A stretch of DNA of 25,263 nt from Clostridia bacterium (GCA_017621955.1 JAGASB010000280.1:1-25263), one strand, 5' to 3'. Numbered from the stretch's first letter, positions 1 through 8,335 are shown. Made by a program: numbers and translations. Notes: generated by a model not told the origin, from the sequence alone.

Positions 1-735
<735 letters not shown>

Positions 736-1036
736 TTTCTCAAAATTGCATTTTCGCAATTCCGTCGAATTTGCTTACATTCTTTCCTTGACTTTACTCG
801 ACTACTCTTATTTCGTGATTGATTTCCTACGTTTTCGTATTAACCTTTCGTTAAAATATTTAGTCTTTTCGTTTTTGCCTTAATGTACTAAAAAAATTAA
901 GTCTTTCTCGATTGATTTGTTCTTTACAAACTTATCTCTCTCTTTCTTTCTATTCAGTTGTAAATCTACGGTGCTTTGACTACGGTCAAAGGTGGCATTT
1001 TATCGCCACAAAATTAGTGCCATCCAAAGCGATAGC
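736..1036 (-). other. 23S rRNA leader, no gene
   Basis: This stretch of about 300 nt lies between the predicted transcription start and the 23S 5' end. On the minus strand it holds two simple hairpins, GTGGC/GCCAC around 992-1009 and CTTTGAC/GTCAAAG around 974-991. An ACAACTGAATAG piece near 951-962 resembles the conserved part of Firmicutes 16S-23S spacers. An ATTGC/GCAAT hairpin at about 748-763 lies just before the mature end and could belong to the processing region. I see no tRNA and no 16S sequence. No credible coding frame is present. Confidence 0.6.
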
Positions 1037-1042
1037 CTAAAT

Positions 1043-1071
1043 ATATTACCATTTATAAAAAGGTAAGTCAA
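1043..1071 (-). promoter_or_regulatory. Promoter of the 23S rRNA gene
   Basis: On the minus strand there is a -35 TTGACT (1066-1071), a 17-nt spacer and a -10 TAATAT (1043-1048). It points at the 23S gene and would start transcription near 1036. This is the direct support for independent transcription of the 23S gene. Confidence 0.8.
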
Positions 1072-1185
1072 GCGTTTTACAAAAGTTTTTCTACATTTTT
1101 TTAAATTTTTTTTTAAATGCAAAATTCACGCAAAAAACCTTATATAATATATTGTATACACACGCACGCAGACTGACAAAATAAG

Positions 1186-1214
1186 TTGATTTTTGAATAA
1201 TTATATGTTAATAT
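1186..1214 (+). promoter_or_regulatory. Promoter of the DUF436 gene, close to the start codon
   Basis: TTGATT (1186-1191), a 17-nt spacer and TAATAT (1209-1214). Only nine bases (1215-1223) separate the -10 box from the ATG, so the transcript would carry a leader of 0-3 nt. An alternative TATAAT at 1143-1148 has a poor -35 and would give a leader of about 70 nt. Confidence 0.6.
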
Positions 1215-1223
1215 ATTATTGTT

Positions 1224-1772
1224 ATGGAAAATATGGATATAAAAGCGCAATGCGCACAGGCTGTAAAAGAACTGATTGAAATTGCAAAACTTAAAAAAGG
1301 CAATATTTTAGTAGTGGGTTGTTCAACAAGCGAAGTTGTTGGTAGCAAAATAGGCACAAACTCTGACCCAAACACTGCTGATGAAATTTTTGACGGAATA
1401 ACGTCCGTCTTAAATGAACACGGAATTTTCCTTGCCGTTCAGTGTTGCGAACACTTAAATAGAGCAATCGTCGTTGAAAGAGAGGCTGTTCCTAATAGCG
1501 AAACAGTAAACGTAGTTCCACAAAAGAAAGCGGGCGGAAGTCTTGCAACAGTTGCTTATAAAAAATTCAACTCCCCCGTGGTAGTTGAAGATATAAAAGC
1601 AGATGCAGGTATTGACATAGGCGACACGCTTATAGGTATGCACCTAAAAAAAGTTGCCGTTCCCGTAAGACTCTCTATCAATAAAATTGGACACGCACAC
1701 CTTACGTCAGCACGCACTCGCCCCAAATTTATCGGTGGAATAAGAGCAATATACAACGAAGAATTGTTATAA
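1224..1772 (+). CDS. ywlG: UPF0340/DUF436 (YwlG-like) protein
   Basis: This 182-residue protein has the full length of the DUF436 / TIGR01440 family (B. subtilis YwlG, about 180 residues). Family-typical segments are visible: VVGCSTSEVVG near residue 31, an IGTNSD stretch, LAVQCCEHLNRA near residue 70, VPQKKAGGSLA near 98, and HLTSARTRPKFIGG near the C-terminus. The molecular role of the family is not established; it is widespread in Firmicutes and soluble. No Shine-Dalgarno site precedes ATG 1224, and the -10 box is only nine bases away, so a leaderless mRNA is likely. ATG 1233 is an alternative start three codons in. The gene is divergent from the 23S gene and ends at a strong bidirectional terminator, so it appears monocistronic. 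Confidence 0.92.
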   Translation: MENMDIKAQCAQAVKELIEIAKLKKGNILVVGCSTSEVVGSKIGTNSDPNTADEIFDGITSVLNEHGIFLAVQCCEHLNRAIVVEREAVPNSETVNVVPQKKAGGSLATVAYKKFNSPVVVEDIKADAGIDIGDTLIGMHLKKVAVPVRLSINKIGHAHLTSARTRPKFIGGIRAIYNEELL

Positions 1773-1790
1773 ATATGATTAAGCACATAA

Positions 1791-1819
1791 AAACCGCACG
1801 GCAAATAGTCGTGCGGTTT
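1791..1819. terminator. Bidirectional intrinsic terminator
   Basis: A perfect 10-bp stem, AAACCGCACG (1791-1800) with CGTGCGGTTT (1810-1819) and a 9-nt loop. It has T-rich sequence after it on the plus strand and A-rich sequence before it. It can end both the DUF436 transcript and the isocitrate dehydrogenase transcript coming from the right. Confidence 0.85.
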
Positions 1820-1836
1820 TAAATTTATAGACGTTG

Positions 1837-2016
1837 CTATTCAAGACTTAATTGTTCGTCGAAATCAATGTTTATACCTTCGGTAGTATTTTTAGTTTGA
1901 CCGTTTTCGGTAATCGTCCTTACAAAATAATAAGTATCAAGTTCGGGCATAACTTCCCAAGTATTTACACCGATAGTAATTTCCGCTTCATTTGTGTGAA
2001 GGTGTTTTTTGTATAT
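1837..2016 (-). pseudogene. Small unrecognised ORF or gene remnant without a normal start
   Basis: An open frame runs on the minus strand from about 2070 down to a TAG at 1837-1839, directly after icd. Its last 59 codons read like real protein: TNEAEITIGVNTWEV, then MPELDTYYFVRTITENG, ending GINIDFDEQLSLE. The composition is balanced, mixed beta-strand-like and acidic. There is no ATG, GTG or TTG before an internal ATG at 1950. The only start with a ribosome binding site is an ATA at 2014-2016, nine bases after AAAAGG. It may be the 3' end of a gene whose 5' part was lost, or a real short gene with an ATA start. I do not recognise the family. The terminator at 1791 follows it closely, consistent with co-transcription with icd. 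Confidence 0.35.
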
Positions 2017-2021
2017 ATTTC

Positions 2022-3263
2022 TTATATCCTTTTCGCTATTGCTTTTAAGAAGTCTTTTGAATTGAGTTTTTTAGGCGTTACACCGTCCTTTTTGAAAAGT
2101 CCAACAAGGTCACCTGTCATTTCGCCAGATTCTATCGTAGTAATGGTCGCCTTTTCAAGACGGTCTGCAAAATCCATAAGGTCTGGGGTGTTATCAAGTT
2201 CTCCACGTTTACGGAGTGCACCCGACCAAGCAAAGATAGTTGCAACGGGGTTAGTTGAAGTTTCTTCGCCCTTAACGTACTTATAATAGTGGCGTGTAAC
2301 CGTGCCGTGAGCGGCTTCGTACTCATAGATTCCGTCGGGAGAAACAAGAACGCTGGTCATCATTGCAAGACTGCCGTAAGCAGTTGCAACCATATCGCTC
2401 ATTACGTCACCATCGTAGTTTTTACAAGCCCAAACGATACCGCCTTCGCTTCTTACGATGCGTGCAACCACGTCGTCAATAAGCGTATACATATATTCTA
2501 TGCCTGCTTTTTCAAACTTTTCTTTATATTCGTTTTGATAAATTTCGTTAAAAATTGCCTTAAAGTTTCCGTCATAAACCTTAGATATGGTGTCTTTGGT
2601 GGAAAACCACAAAGGAAGTTTCATATCAAGCGCATAATTAAAACACGCACGAGCAAAACTCTTTATAGATTTATCGGTATTGTGCATAGCCATTACCACA
2701 CCGTCGTCAACAAAATCAAAAACTTCTTTTGAAACGACTTCACCCTTTCTATCCGTAAAGGTGAGCGTTGCTTTGCCTGCGCCTGTTACGCCGTCAACAG
2801 CCTTATAAATATCACCGTAAGCGTGCCTTGCAATTACAATAGGTTTTTTCCACGTCGGAATATAAGGCGTAATACCGTCAACCAAAATAGGCGCACGGAA
2901 AACAGTTCCGTCAAGCATTGCCCTTATCGTTCCGTTAGGGCTTTTGTACATTTTCTTTAAGTTATATTCGGTTACACGCTGAGCGTTTGGCGTAATAGTT
3001 GCACACTTTACTGCAACGCCGTACTTCTTGGTTGCCAAAGCACTGTCAACGGTAACTTTATCGTCTGTTTTATCACGTTCAACAAGTCCTAAGTCGTAAT
3101 ACTCAGTCTTTAAGTCAACAAACGGCTCAATCAAAATTTCTTTAATCCATTGCCATAAAATTCTTGTCATTTCATCCCCGTCCATTTCTACAATCGGGGT
3201 AATCATTTTAATTTTTTCCATGTCCATTTCTACAATCGGGGTAATCATTTTAATTTTTTCCAT
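2022..3263 (-). CDS. icd: NADP-dependent isocitrate dehydrogenase (eukaryotic-like type)
   Basis: Oxidative decarboxylation of isocitrate to 2-oxoglutarate with NADP, giving 2-oxoglutarate and NADPH for glutamate synthesis. Sequence marks of the homodimeric eukaryotic-like subfamily are YKSPNGTIR (substrate loop), [21 protein letters not shown] with [10 protein letters not shown] (metal and coenzyme region), and [11 protein letters not shown]. The family normally starts [19 protein letters not shown] and is about 400 residues long. Here the first 14 codons are present twice in tandem, giving 413 residues from ATG 3263. AGGAG lies eight bases before ATG 3263, so translation should begin at the first copy; the ATG of the second copy (3221) has no ribosome binding site of its own. 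It has its own promoter at 3291-3319 and is followed by the remnant ORF and terminator. Confidence 0.95.
   Translation of the reverse strand: MEKIKMITPIVEMDMEKIKMITPIVEMDGDEMTRILWQWIKEILIEPFVDLKTEYYDLGLVERDKTDDKVTVDSALATKKYGVAVKCATITPNAQRVTEYNLKKMYKSPNGTIRAMLDGTVFRAPILVDGITPYIPTWKKPIVIARHAYGDIYKAVDGVTGAGKATLTFTDRKGEVVSKEVFDFVDDGVVMAMHNTDKSIKSFARACFNYALDMKLPLWFSTKDTISKVYDGNFKAIFNEIYQNEYKEKFEKAGIEYMYTLIDDVVARIVRSEGGIVWACKNYDGDVMSDMVATAYGSLAMMTSVLVSPDGIYEYEAAHGTVTRHYYKYVKGEETSTNPVATIFAWSGALRKRGELDNTPDLMDFADRLEKATITTIESGEMTGDLVGLFKKDGVTPKKLNSKDFLKAIAKRI
3180..3263 (-). repeat. 42-bp perfect tandem duplication covering the icd start codon
   Basis: Positions 3180-3221 and 3222-3263 are identical, 42 bp each. 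Each copy encodes [14 protein letters not shown]. The length is a multiple of three, so the frame is kept. The lack of any difference between copies suggests a recent event or an assembly artefact. Confidence 0.97.
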
Positions 3264-3290
3264 TTCTTTTCTCCTGTATCTTTCCAAAAT

Positions 3291-3319
3291 ATTTTATCAC
3301 AACGTATGTTTTTTTTCAA
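3291..3319 (-). promoter_or_regulatory. icd promoter
   Basis: Minus-strand TTGAAA (3314-3319), 17-nt spacer, TAAAAT (3291-3296). Predicted start near 3284 leaves a leader of about 20 nt that contains the AGGAG site. Confidence 0.75.
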
Positions 3320-3333
3320 GCATTTTTATCGGT

Positions 3334-4437
3334 CTAAGAGCGTTTTCTTTTTGCGCCCTTTCCACCGCCCCCTAAAAGCACGCCCGATTTATATTCTGTT
3401 TGAAAAGTTTGCGAAGATGAAAACTCACGTTCTGCCACAGCGATAAGTTCTTCAAGCATAGTTGAAAAACTTTTTATAGTTTGACCGAAAAGATAATATG
3501 CAAGCGAACCGGGGACTGAATTTATTTCGTTTAGATAAATTTCATCGTGACTAATAAAATAGTCTATTCTAATAACACCTGTAAAACCCAACCCCAAATA
3601 CACTTTTTTAGTTATCTTCTTAATAATATCAGACTTTCTTTTACTTATGTCTGCGGGGAAAACCCTACTGCCACGAACGTATTTATCGGTAAACGACAAC
3701 GGACCACCACTTCCGATAGGGCGTTCACATTCGGAAACCTTAACCGTCCCGTCCGGTAAAAGATACGCTGCACAGTTAATTTCAATAAAACTGTCTAATA
3801 AAGGTTCGATTAACGCACGTTTTCCAAATCTTAGTGCGTAAGATACCGCACCGACTAAGTCGTCTTGATTTTCAGCACGTTCAATGCCTATGCTTGAACC
3901 CAAACAGTTGGGCTTAACTATTACGGGATAAGTTAAATTACCCTTTAATTTTTCTACGTCGTCAATCTTTTCAACGACTTGATAAGGTAAAGTTTTAACA
4001 CCCAAGCCTTTAAGCGCAATTTTAGTAAAACTTTTATCCATACTGATAGACGCAGATAAAACGTTGGGTGACGCAAGCGGAATACCACACATATTAAGCA
4101 TACCCGATAAACTTCCGTCCTCACCACGTTCGCCGTGTATACAGTTTATTGCAACGGCAATCTTACTTACCGCTTTGATTTTTTTACCTTTTAAGACGTA
4201 AAGCGTGTTATCGCCACCCATTAACAGAACACGAACAAGTTTATCTTCTTGTAAATTTTTATATTCGTCAAGGTCAAGAAGTGTTTTACCCGTAAACCAC
4301 TCGCCTTTTCCGCTTACATATATGGGAATAACTTCATACTTTTCACTGTTTATGGCGTTACAAGTAAGTACGCCTGTTATGACCGAAATATCGTGTTCAA
4401 CCGACTTTCCGCCAAAAAATACCGCAACCGTTTTCAT
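3334..4437 (-). CDS. ddl: D-alanine--D-alanine ligase
   Basis: ATP-grasp enzyme joining two D-alanines for the peptidoglycan stem peptide, in the cytoplasm. The 367-residue protein starts MKTVAVFFGGKSVEHDISV, the classical Ddl N-terminus. It then shows IHGERGEDGSLSG (HGxxGEDG motif), GIPLASPNVLSASISMDK, YPVIVKPNCLGSSIGI (ATP-grasp lysine and SSxG loop), KYVRGS in the omega-loop region, and IRIDYF with LNEINSVPGS (metal ligands). ATG 4437 is chosen over an upstream ATG because GGAGGTG lies seven bases before it. It follows murF after about 70 nt, so the product and the next enzyme in the pathway are encoded together. The C-terminus ends in a Gly/Lys/Arg-rich tail (GGGGKGAKRKRS). No clear terminator follows; icd downstream has its own promoter. 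D-Ala specificity rather than D-Lac or D-Ser is assumed, not proved. Confidence 0.94.
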   Translation of the reverse strand: MKTVAVFFGGKSVEHDISVITGVLTCNAINSEKYEVIPIYVSGKGEWFTGKTLLDLDEYKNLQEDKLVRVLLMGGDNTLYVLKGKKIKAVSKIAVAINCIHGERGEDGSLSGMLNMCGIPLASPNVLSASISMDKSFTKIALKGLGVKTLPYQVVEKIDDVEKLKGNLTYPVIVKPNCLGSSIGIERAENQDDLVGAVSYALRFGKRALIEPLLDSFIEINCAAYLLPDGTVKVSECERPIGSGGPLSFTDKYVRGSRVFPADISKRKSDIIKKITKKVYLGLGFTGVIRIDYFISHDEIYLNEINSVPGSLAYYLFGQTIKSFSTMLEELIAVAEREFSSSQTFQTEYKSGVLLGGGGKGAKRKRS

Positions 4438-4508
4438 AAAAAAACACCTCCGCAAGAATTTTTCCGCTTTGGTGCTTTTATGATTTATCTTTAATTATTA
4501 TGACTCAA

Positions 4509-6185
4509 TTAGTTATAATTGTCTGGCAAGTCGTTTTCAAACAATACAACGTCGCCCTCTTTTACCATTTCATTTAAGAGCATATTGCCCTTGTTGAGCG
4601 ATTTTGCAAACTTAATGTTTTCCCTACTCATACCGCCGTCGATAAGTCCGTTAATAATCATTTCAGCGTTATGTTTGCCAACGATTATAACGATGTCAGC
4701 GTGCTTTGCAAGTGTTTTGCCAAACTCAAAGTTGGCTACGTTTTCTATCTTTCCAAGTTCGACAAGCCCTGGGGTCAAAACAATCTTTCTGCCCTTAAAC
4801 GTGTCAAGCACTTCCATCGCTGCATCTACGCCGTCTACGTTTGAGTTATAACTGTCGTCAATTATAACCATATTTTTGTTGTTAGGAACAAGTTCTAACC
4901 TGTGCCCGATAGAGTTAATTCTGTTTATGCCAGACGCTATTTCTTTCGGTGTTAAACCAAGCTTATATGCAACCGCCGCCGCAACGCAAATATTTTTAAC
5001 ACTGTGCGTTCCCAAAAGCACGGTTGAACATTTTATTGGACGTTCACCTGCGATATTTAGCGTAAACGACATACCGTGTACGCCCGTTTTTATATCGGTT
5101 GCCGACACAAGATTATTTTCACCGTCAATACCTGCCGAATATTTTTCGCCTTCAAAGCGGGACATAAGTTTAACTGAATTTTCACTGTCCGATGAAAATA
5201 CGCCCATTGCACCGTCAGAAAGATTTTCAAAAAGTTCGTACTTAGTATTCATTATATTTTCCGACGTGCCGAAAGTTTCAAGATGCTGATTGTTCACACC
5301 CGTTAAAACACCGATTTTTGGCTTAATCATCTTTGCAAGTTCTTTAATATCGCCTTTGTTTCTTGCGCCCATTTCTGCAATAAACACGTCGTGAGTGCTA
5401 TCAAGGTGACGAACTGCAAGCGCTATACCAAGCGGTGTATTAAACGAAGCGGGCGTTGCAAGCACCCTAAACTTTTGTGAAAGTATAGTCTTTAATATTT
5501 CCTTAACGCTAGTTTTACCGTAACTGCCCGTTATACCTATTTTTATTACGCCCGTATTATCAAGTTTATTAACGGCGTTGCGTAAATAATACTTTCTTAT
5601 CAAATATTCTAGCGGTTCGTTTAAGCAGTAAGCGATAAATAAAATAAACGGCATAAGTAGTGGCATACCGCACATTATAGCGTATCTTAAAAGCGCAAAC
5701 ACTTCACTGCCGATAGCGTACGCTATTAAGTTTAATAGTACTATAAGCCCAAACGTTACCGCTGCAAGAAGTATTGTAAACGTTATGCAAAGGCGAACTA
5801 ATCTTTTTGTCTTTTTAAGCGGAATCTTTGCGTTGACGTGACTTTCTGAATTAATGTAAACTATTGCGAACAAAATATAAGCCATAAACCCAAAATACGA
5901 CGACACGTTTGTAGACAAAATGGGTTCAAAGGTCATATTCAAAACGCAAAAGAAAAGTAGTGCTGAAAGACACAAGAGCATAAGCCTTGACATATAAGGC
6001 GTGTCTTTGTTGGCTAGCCACTTAAAATATCTTTTGCCGTGATATCCGCACTGTTGGAACACCAAAAGAAATTTTATTGACGTAAAGAACAAGATTACTG
6101 CGTTTATTACGCTCATAATAACGTAAAGCAAAACTTGTTCGCCCGTGAATAACTGTGCAAAATTTTCTATACCGATAGGAAACAT
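4509..6185 (-). CDS. murF: MurF-type Mur ligase with N-terminal membrane domain
   Basis: Adds D-Ala-D-Ala to UDP-MurNAc-tripeptide, using the product of the next gene (ddl). The 558 residues split in two. Residues 1-200 hold about five hydrophobic helices (roughly 18-43, 68-86, 95-112, 131-158, 166-188). From 211 onward there is a Mur ligase: TGSYGKTS P-loop at 219-226, FNTPLGIAL, VFIAEMGARNKGDI, NNQHLETFG, the MurF signature IIDDSYNSNVDG, and the C-terminal end VLFENDLPDNYN typical of MurF. Ordinary MurF is about 450 residues, soluble, with an N-terminal UDP-binding domain; here that domain is replaced by membrane helices, so the enzyme should be membrane-bound. No ribosome binding site is obvious at ATG 6185, which lies four bases after the hydrolase stop, so translational coupling is likely. 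MurT-like activity cannot be fully excluded, but the ddl neighbour favours MurF. Confidence 0.88.
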   Translation of the reverse strand: MFPIGIENFAQLFTGEQVLLYVIMSVINAVILFFTSIKFLLVFQQCGYHGKRYFKWLANKDTPYMSRLMLLCLSALLFFCVLNMTFEPILSTNVSSYFGFMAYILFAIVYINSESHVNAKIPLKKTKRLVRLCITFTILLAAVTFGLIVLLNLIAYAIGSEVFALLRYAIMCGMPLLMPFILFIAYCLNEPLEYLIRKYYLRNAVNKLDNTGVIKIGITGSYGKTSVKEILKTILSQKFRVLATPASFNTPLGIALAVRHLDSTHDVFIAEMGARNKGDIKELAKMIKPKIGVLTGVNNQHLETFGTSENIMNTKYELFENLSDGAMGVFSSDSENSVKLMSRFEGEKYSAGIDGENNLVSATDIKTGVHGMSFTLNIAGERPIKCSTVLLGTHSVKNICVAAAVAYKLGLTPKEIASGINRINSIGHRLELVPNNKNMVIIDDSYNSNVDGVDAAMEVLDTFKGRKIVLTPGLVELGKIENVANFEFGKTLAKHADIVIIVGKHNAEMIINGLIDGGMSRENIKFAKSLNKGNMLLNEMVKEGDVVLFENDLPDNYN

Positions 6186-6189
6186 TTAG

Positions 6190-6870
6190 TTAAGAGAGTA
6201 AAAACTCCTTTACCTCCGTATTGAATTTTAATGGTTTATCTATAAAACAAAAATGCCCTGCATTTTTAATTATCAAAAGTTTACTGCCGTCAATCTCACG
6301 ATTAAGTTTACGCGCCATATAAAGCGGTGTATCACAATCGTTTTCACCAAAAACGATAAACGTTTGATTTTTTATCTTACACACAACGTCGTCAAGCGGT
6401 TGACTAATTATTTTAATAAAACTCTGTTTCATAATAGGGTCAAGTGCAAGGTAGTCCTTTGAGTAAAAGCTTAAAAGTTTTTCCTTTTTAACAAACCTTT
6501 TAAGCACGTTAAACGCTATTCCCTTTACACGTTTTTTTATTGTCTTTTTAGGTTCTAATCCCGCAGCGCCCGTCAAAACAAGTTTATCGAATAACTTTGC
6601 GTTTTCCACCGCACAATTAATGGCAACCCTTGCCCCGAAAGAGTGTGCTATAACGTGTGGACAAACTATACCCGTTTTATACATATACTCTTTTAATTCA
6701 CGAGAGTAGTCGTCTAATGAGTACGGATATTCCATACCCTTATTTTGACCAAACCCCTTAAAGTCGGGGGCATAAACGTCAAAATCACGCTCAAAAAAGG
6801 TCGTTTGATAGAAAAAACTATTTTTATCTGCAAGATACCCGTGTAAAAACAAAAGTTGTTTGCGTTCTAT
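6190..6870 (-). CDS. Alpha/beta hydrolase; likely ATA start codon
   Basis: A single-domain alpha/beta hydrolase of 226 residues. The oxyanion segment LLFLHGY is near residue 7, the nucleophile elbow IAHSFGAR has Ser near 77, an acid lies in FGENDCDTP, and the catalytic His is in NAGHFCFID near the C-terminus. The substrate is unknown. The start is unusual: the frame contains no ATG. TTG 6852 would remove the first beta strand and has no ribosome binding site. ATA 6868-6870 has AAGGAG eight bases upstream (6879-6884) and overlaps the rimI stop as ATAG, exactly where an ATGA overlap would be expected. I therefore place the start at 6870 with low certainty. It sits between rimI and murF in a tightly packed operon; a cell-wall or acyl-ester role is only a guess from context. 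Confidence 0.85.
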   Translation of the reverse strand: MERKQLLFLHGYLADKNSFFYQTTFFERDFDVYAPDFKGFGQNKGMEYPYSLDDYSRELKEYMYKTGIVCPHVIAHSFGARVAINCAVENAKLFDKLVLTGAAGLEPKKTIKKRVKGIAFNVLKRFVKKEKLLSFYSKDYLALDPIMKQSFIKIISQPLDDVVCKIKNQTFIVFGENDCDTPLYMARKLNREIDGSKLLIIKNAGHFCFIDKPLKFNTEVKEFLLS

Positions 6871-7304
6871 TTTTGAAGCTCCTTTTTCATAACAACCGCA
6901 TTTTCGCCGTCAGAATAGTAGCTCTTGCGGACGAAAATTTGTTTATAGCCCGCTTTTTCGTAAAGTGATTTTGCTGGAATATTACTTTGCCGTACTTCAA
7001 GTAAAACGGCAGTTATCCCACTATCTTTAATATTTTGTTCAGCATTTTTGAGCAATTTTTGCCCTACACCTTTATTGCGATAAGTTTTATCAACGGTAAT
7101 GCCTTCAATATCCGCATCGTCAATAGACAAAGAACAAGTTATTGCGCCGATAAGTTTTTCATTATTGAAGCAACCGATACTAAAAAATCTTCCACCGTCA
7201 AACGCCGACAGTAGCATATTTTTATTCCAACCGTCAGGGAAATTTTCGTTAAACAACTCTACAATTTTATCAACGTCTTCTCTTTGCAAAAACTGAAAGG
7301 TCAT
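6867..7304 (-). CDS. rimI: Ribosomal protein S18-alanine N-acetyltransferase-like GNAT
   Basis: GNAT-fold acetyltransferase of 145 residues, the usual RimI length. The acetyl-CoA binding motif is visible as VDKTYRNKGVGQKLL (R/Q-x-x-G-x-G/A). It is followed by VLLEVRQSNIPAKSLYEKAGYK, the RimI-typical LEVRxSN..A..LYEKxGF motif, and a C-terminal YYSDGENAVVMKKEL close to the RimI YY.P.EDA..M. The start ATG overlaps the tsaB stop by four bases (ATGA), and GAGG-rich sequence lies just upstream. The order tsaE-tsaB-rimI is the common Firmicutes arrangement, which supports RimI over other GNATs. Its true substrate in this organism is not shown by sequence. Confidence 0.92.
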   Translation of the reverse strand: MTFQFLQREDVDKIVELFNENFPDGWNKNMLLSAFDGGRFFSIGCFNNEKLIGAITCSLSIDDADIEGITVDKTYRNKGVGQKLLKNAEQNIKDSGITAVLLEVRQSNIPAKSLYEKAGYKQIFVRKSYYSDGENAVVMKKELQK

Positions 7305-7909
7305 TTTCTACCTTCCTCAGCCTGACTTTTGCGTGCATATAACGGAGTAAGCTCTTCAAGGTCAAAAGTAACTAAATGAGTTTTTGCCGATATAGCTTTA
7401 ATAAGTCCGTCCTTAACGCTTACTATTTTTGAGTTTATTCCGTCAATATTCGTGCTTGATACAACGGTATAACCATCAATAATTTTTTCAACGTCTTGTC
7501 GCATCATATAGCAAGGCTCTAAAATAACCTTGCCGTCATCGTAACCGCAAGCGTAAAAGCCGTTGTGCTTAGCGTCTATAAGCGCAAGCACCCTACCCTT
7601 TTCATTATATGCAAGCGTATCGAAAGAAGTTATTGATAAACACGGTTTATTAAAGGCAAAGCAAAGCGCCTTTATTGTAGCAACGCCTATTCTTATGCCC
7701 GTAAACGAACCTGCACCCACCACGCAAGCAAAAAAGTCTGCACTCTTAAAATCAAACCCCACTTCGTTTGCAAGGTTTTCTATGGTAGGCATAAGGTCAA
7801 CCGAATGGCTTACCCCACACTCACCGTCAAAAAACGAATGTGGCGTGCCGTCTTTACAAATTATGACCGTAAGGTTTTTACCGCTTGTATCTACTGCAAG
7901 GTAATTCAT
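7301..7909 (-). CDS. tsaB: tRNA threonylcarbamoyladenosine biosynthesis protein TsaB
   Basis: Non-catalytic actin-like-fold (ASKHA) partner of TsaD in the complex making t6A37 on ANN-decoding tRNAs. The 202-residue protein begins MNYLAVDTSGKNLTV (phosphate-1 loop) and has SHSVDLMPTIENL. It has GAGSFTGIRIGVATIKAL, where the family usually has GPGSFTGIRIG, so Pro is replaced by Ala. DAKHNGFYACGY is also typical. The length is at the short end of the family (about 210-240). Start ATG 7909 overlaps the tsaE stop as ATGA. TsaD itself is not in this window. Confidence 0.95.
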   Translation of the reverse strand: MNYLAVDTSGKNLTVIICKDGTPHSFFDGECGVSHSVDLMPTIENLANEVGFDFKSADFFACVVGAGSFTGIRIGVATIKALCFAFNKPCLSITSFDTLAYNEKGRVLALIDAKHNGFYACGYDDGKVILEPCYMMRQDVEKIIDGYTVVSSTNIDGINSKIVSVKDGLIKAISAKTHLVTFDLEELTPLYARKSQAEEGRK

Positions 7910-8301
7910 AAACTAATCTTTCTCTCACTGTCCGAAATTTTTTCAATTTTAACCGTCTTAACGTTTTCGGGCAAAACGTCTTCAATATTTTCCGCCCACT
8001 CAATAAGGCAAATATTATCACCGCCAAAGTAATCGGTAAGCCCAAGCCTTTCAGCATCTTCGCCGTCGGATAAGCGATAACAATCGTAATGATAAATGAA
8101 ATCGTTGTAAACGTTAAGGTATGCGTAAGTGGGGCTTGTTACACCCTCAATATTAAAGTAACGTGCAACACCCTTAATAAACGCAGTTTTGCCTGCGCCC
8201 AAATCGCCGTAAAAAGCAATAACGTCGCCCTTAACAAGTGTTTTAGCATATTCAAATGCAATGTCTTCGGTCTGTTTTGAACTTTTAGAAAAATATTCCA
8301 T
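7906..8301 (-). CDS. tsaE: tRNA threonylcarbamoyladenosine biosynthesis ATPase TsaE
   Basis: P-loop ATPase that drives the t6A complex. The 131-residue protein has GDVIAFYGDLGAGKTAFIKG (Walker A), VTSPTYAYLNVY (the family's TSPTF-like motif), YHYDCYRL, and LIEWAENI, all standard TsaE marks. I place the start at ATG 8301 (MEYFSKSS). It is preceded by TATAAT with only six bases between, and by no Shine-Dalgarno site, so the mRNA would begin at or next to the ATG. ATG 8316 (five codons upstream, overlapping the ribU stop) is the alternative if translation is coupled to ribU. The private promoter lets t6A synthesis escape FMN riboswitch control. First of a packed set, tsaE-tsaB-rimI, with ATGA overlaps. 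Confidence 0.94.
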   Translation of the reverse strand: MEYFSKSSKQTEDIAFEYAKTLVKGDVIAFYGDLGAGKTAFIKGVARYFNIEGVTSPTYAYLNVYNDFIYHYDCYRLSDGEDAERLGLTDYFGGDNICLIEWAENIEDVLPENVKTVKIEKISDSERKISL

Positions 8302-8307
8302 ACATCT

Positions 8308-8335
8308 ATTATACATCTTTTGAAGAATTTTGCAA
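8308..8335 (-). promoter_or_regulatory. tsaE promoter inside the end of ribU
   Basis: Minus-strand TTGCAA (8330-8335), 16-nt spacer, perfect TATAAT (8308-8313). The -10 box contains the ribU stop codon. Six bases (8302-8307) separate it from ATG 8301. Confidence 0.6.

Noticed and set aside
899..962. TTGTTCTTTACAAACTT on the plus strand resembles a boxA antitermination site
   Set aside because: It is on the strand opposite to 23S transcription, so it cannot act in that leader; similarity is probably chance.
1852..2732. Plus-strand frames opposite icd (144 and 147 codons)
   Set aside because: Shadows of the well-conserved icd and remnant frames.
3264..3287. Upstream ATG extending icd by eight codons (MERYRRKE)
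   Set aside because: It covers the ribosome binding site and has none itself; ATG 3263 fits far better.
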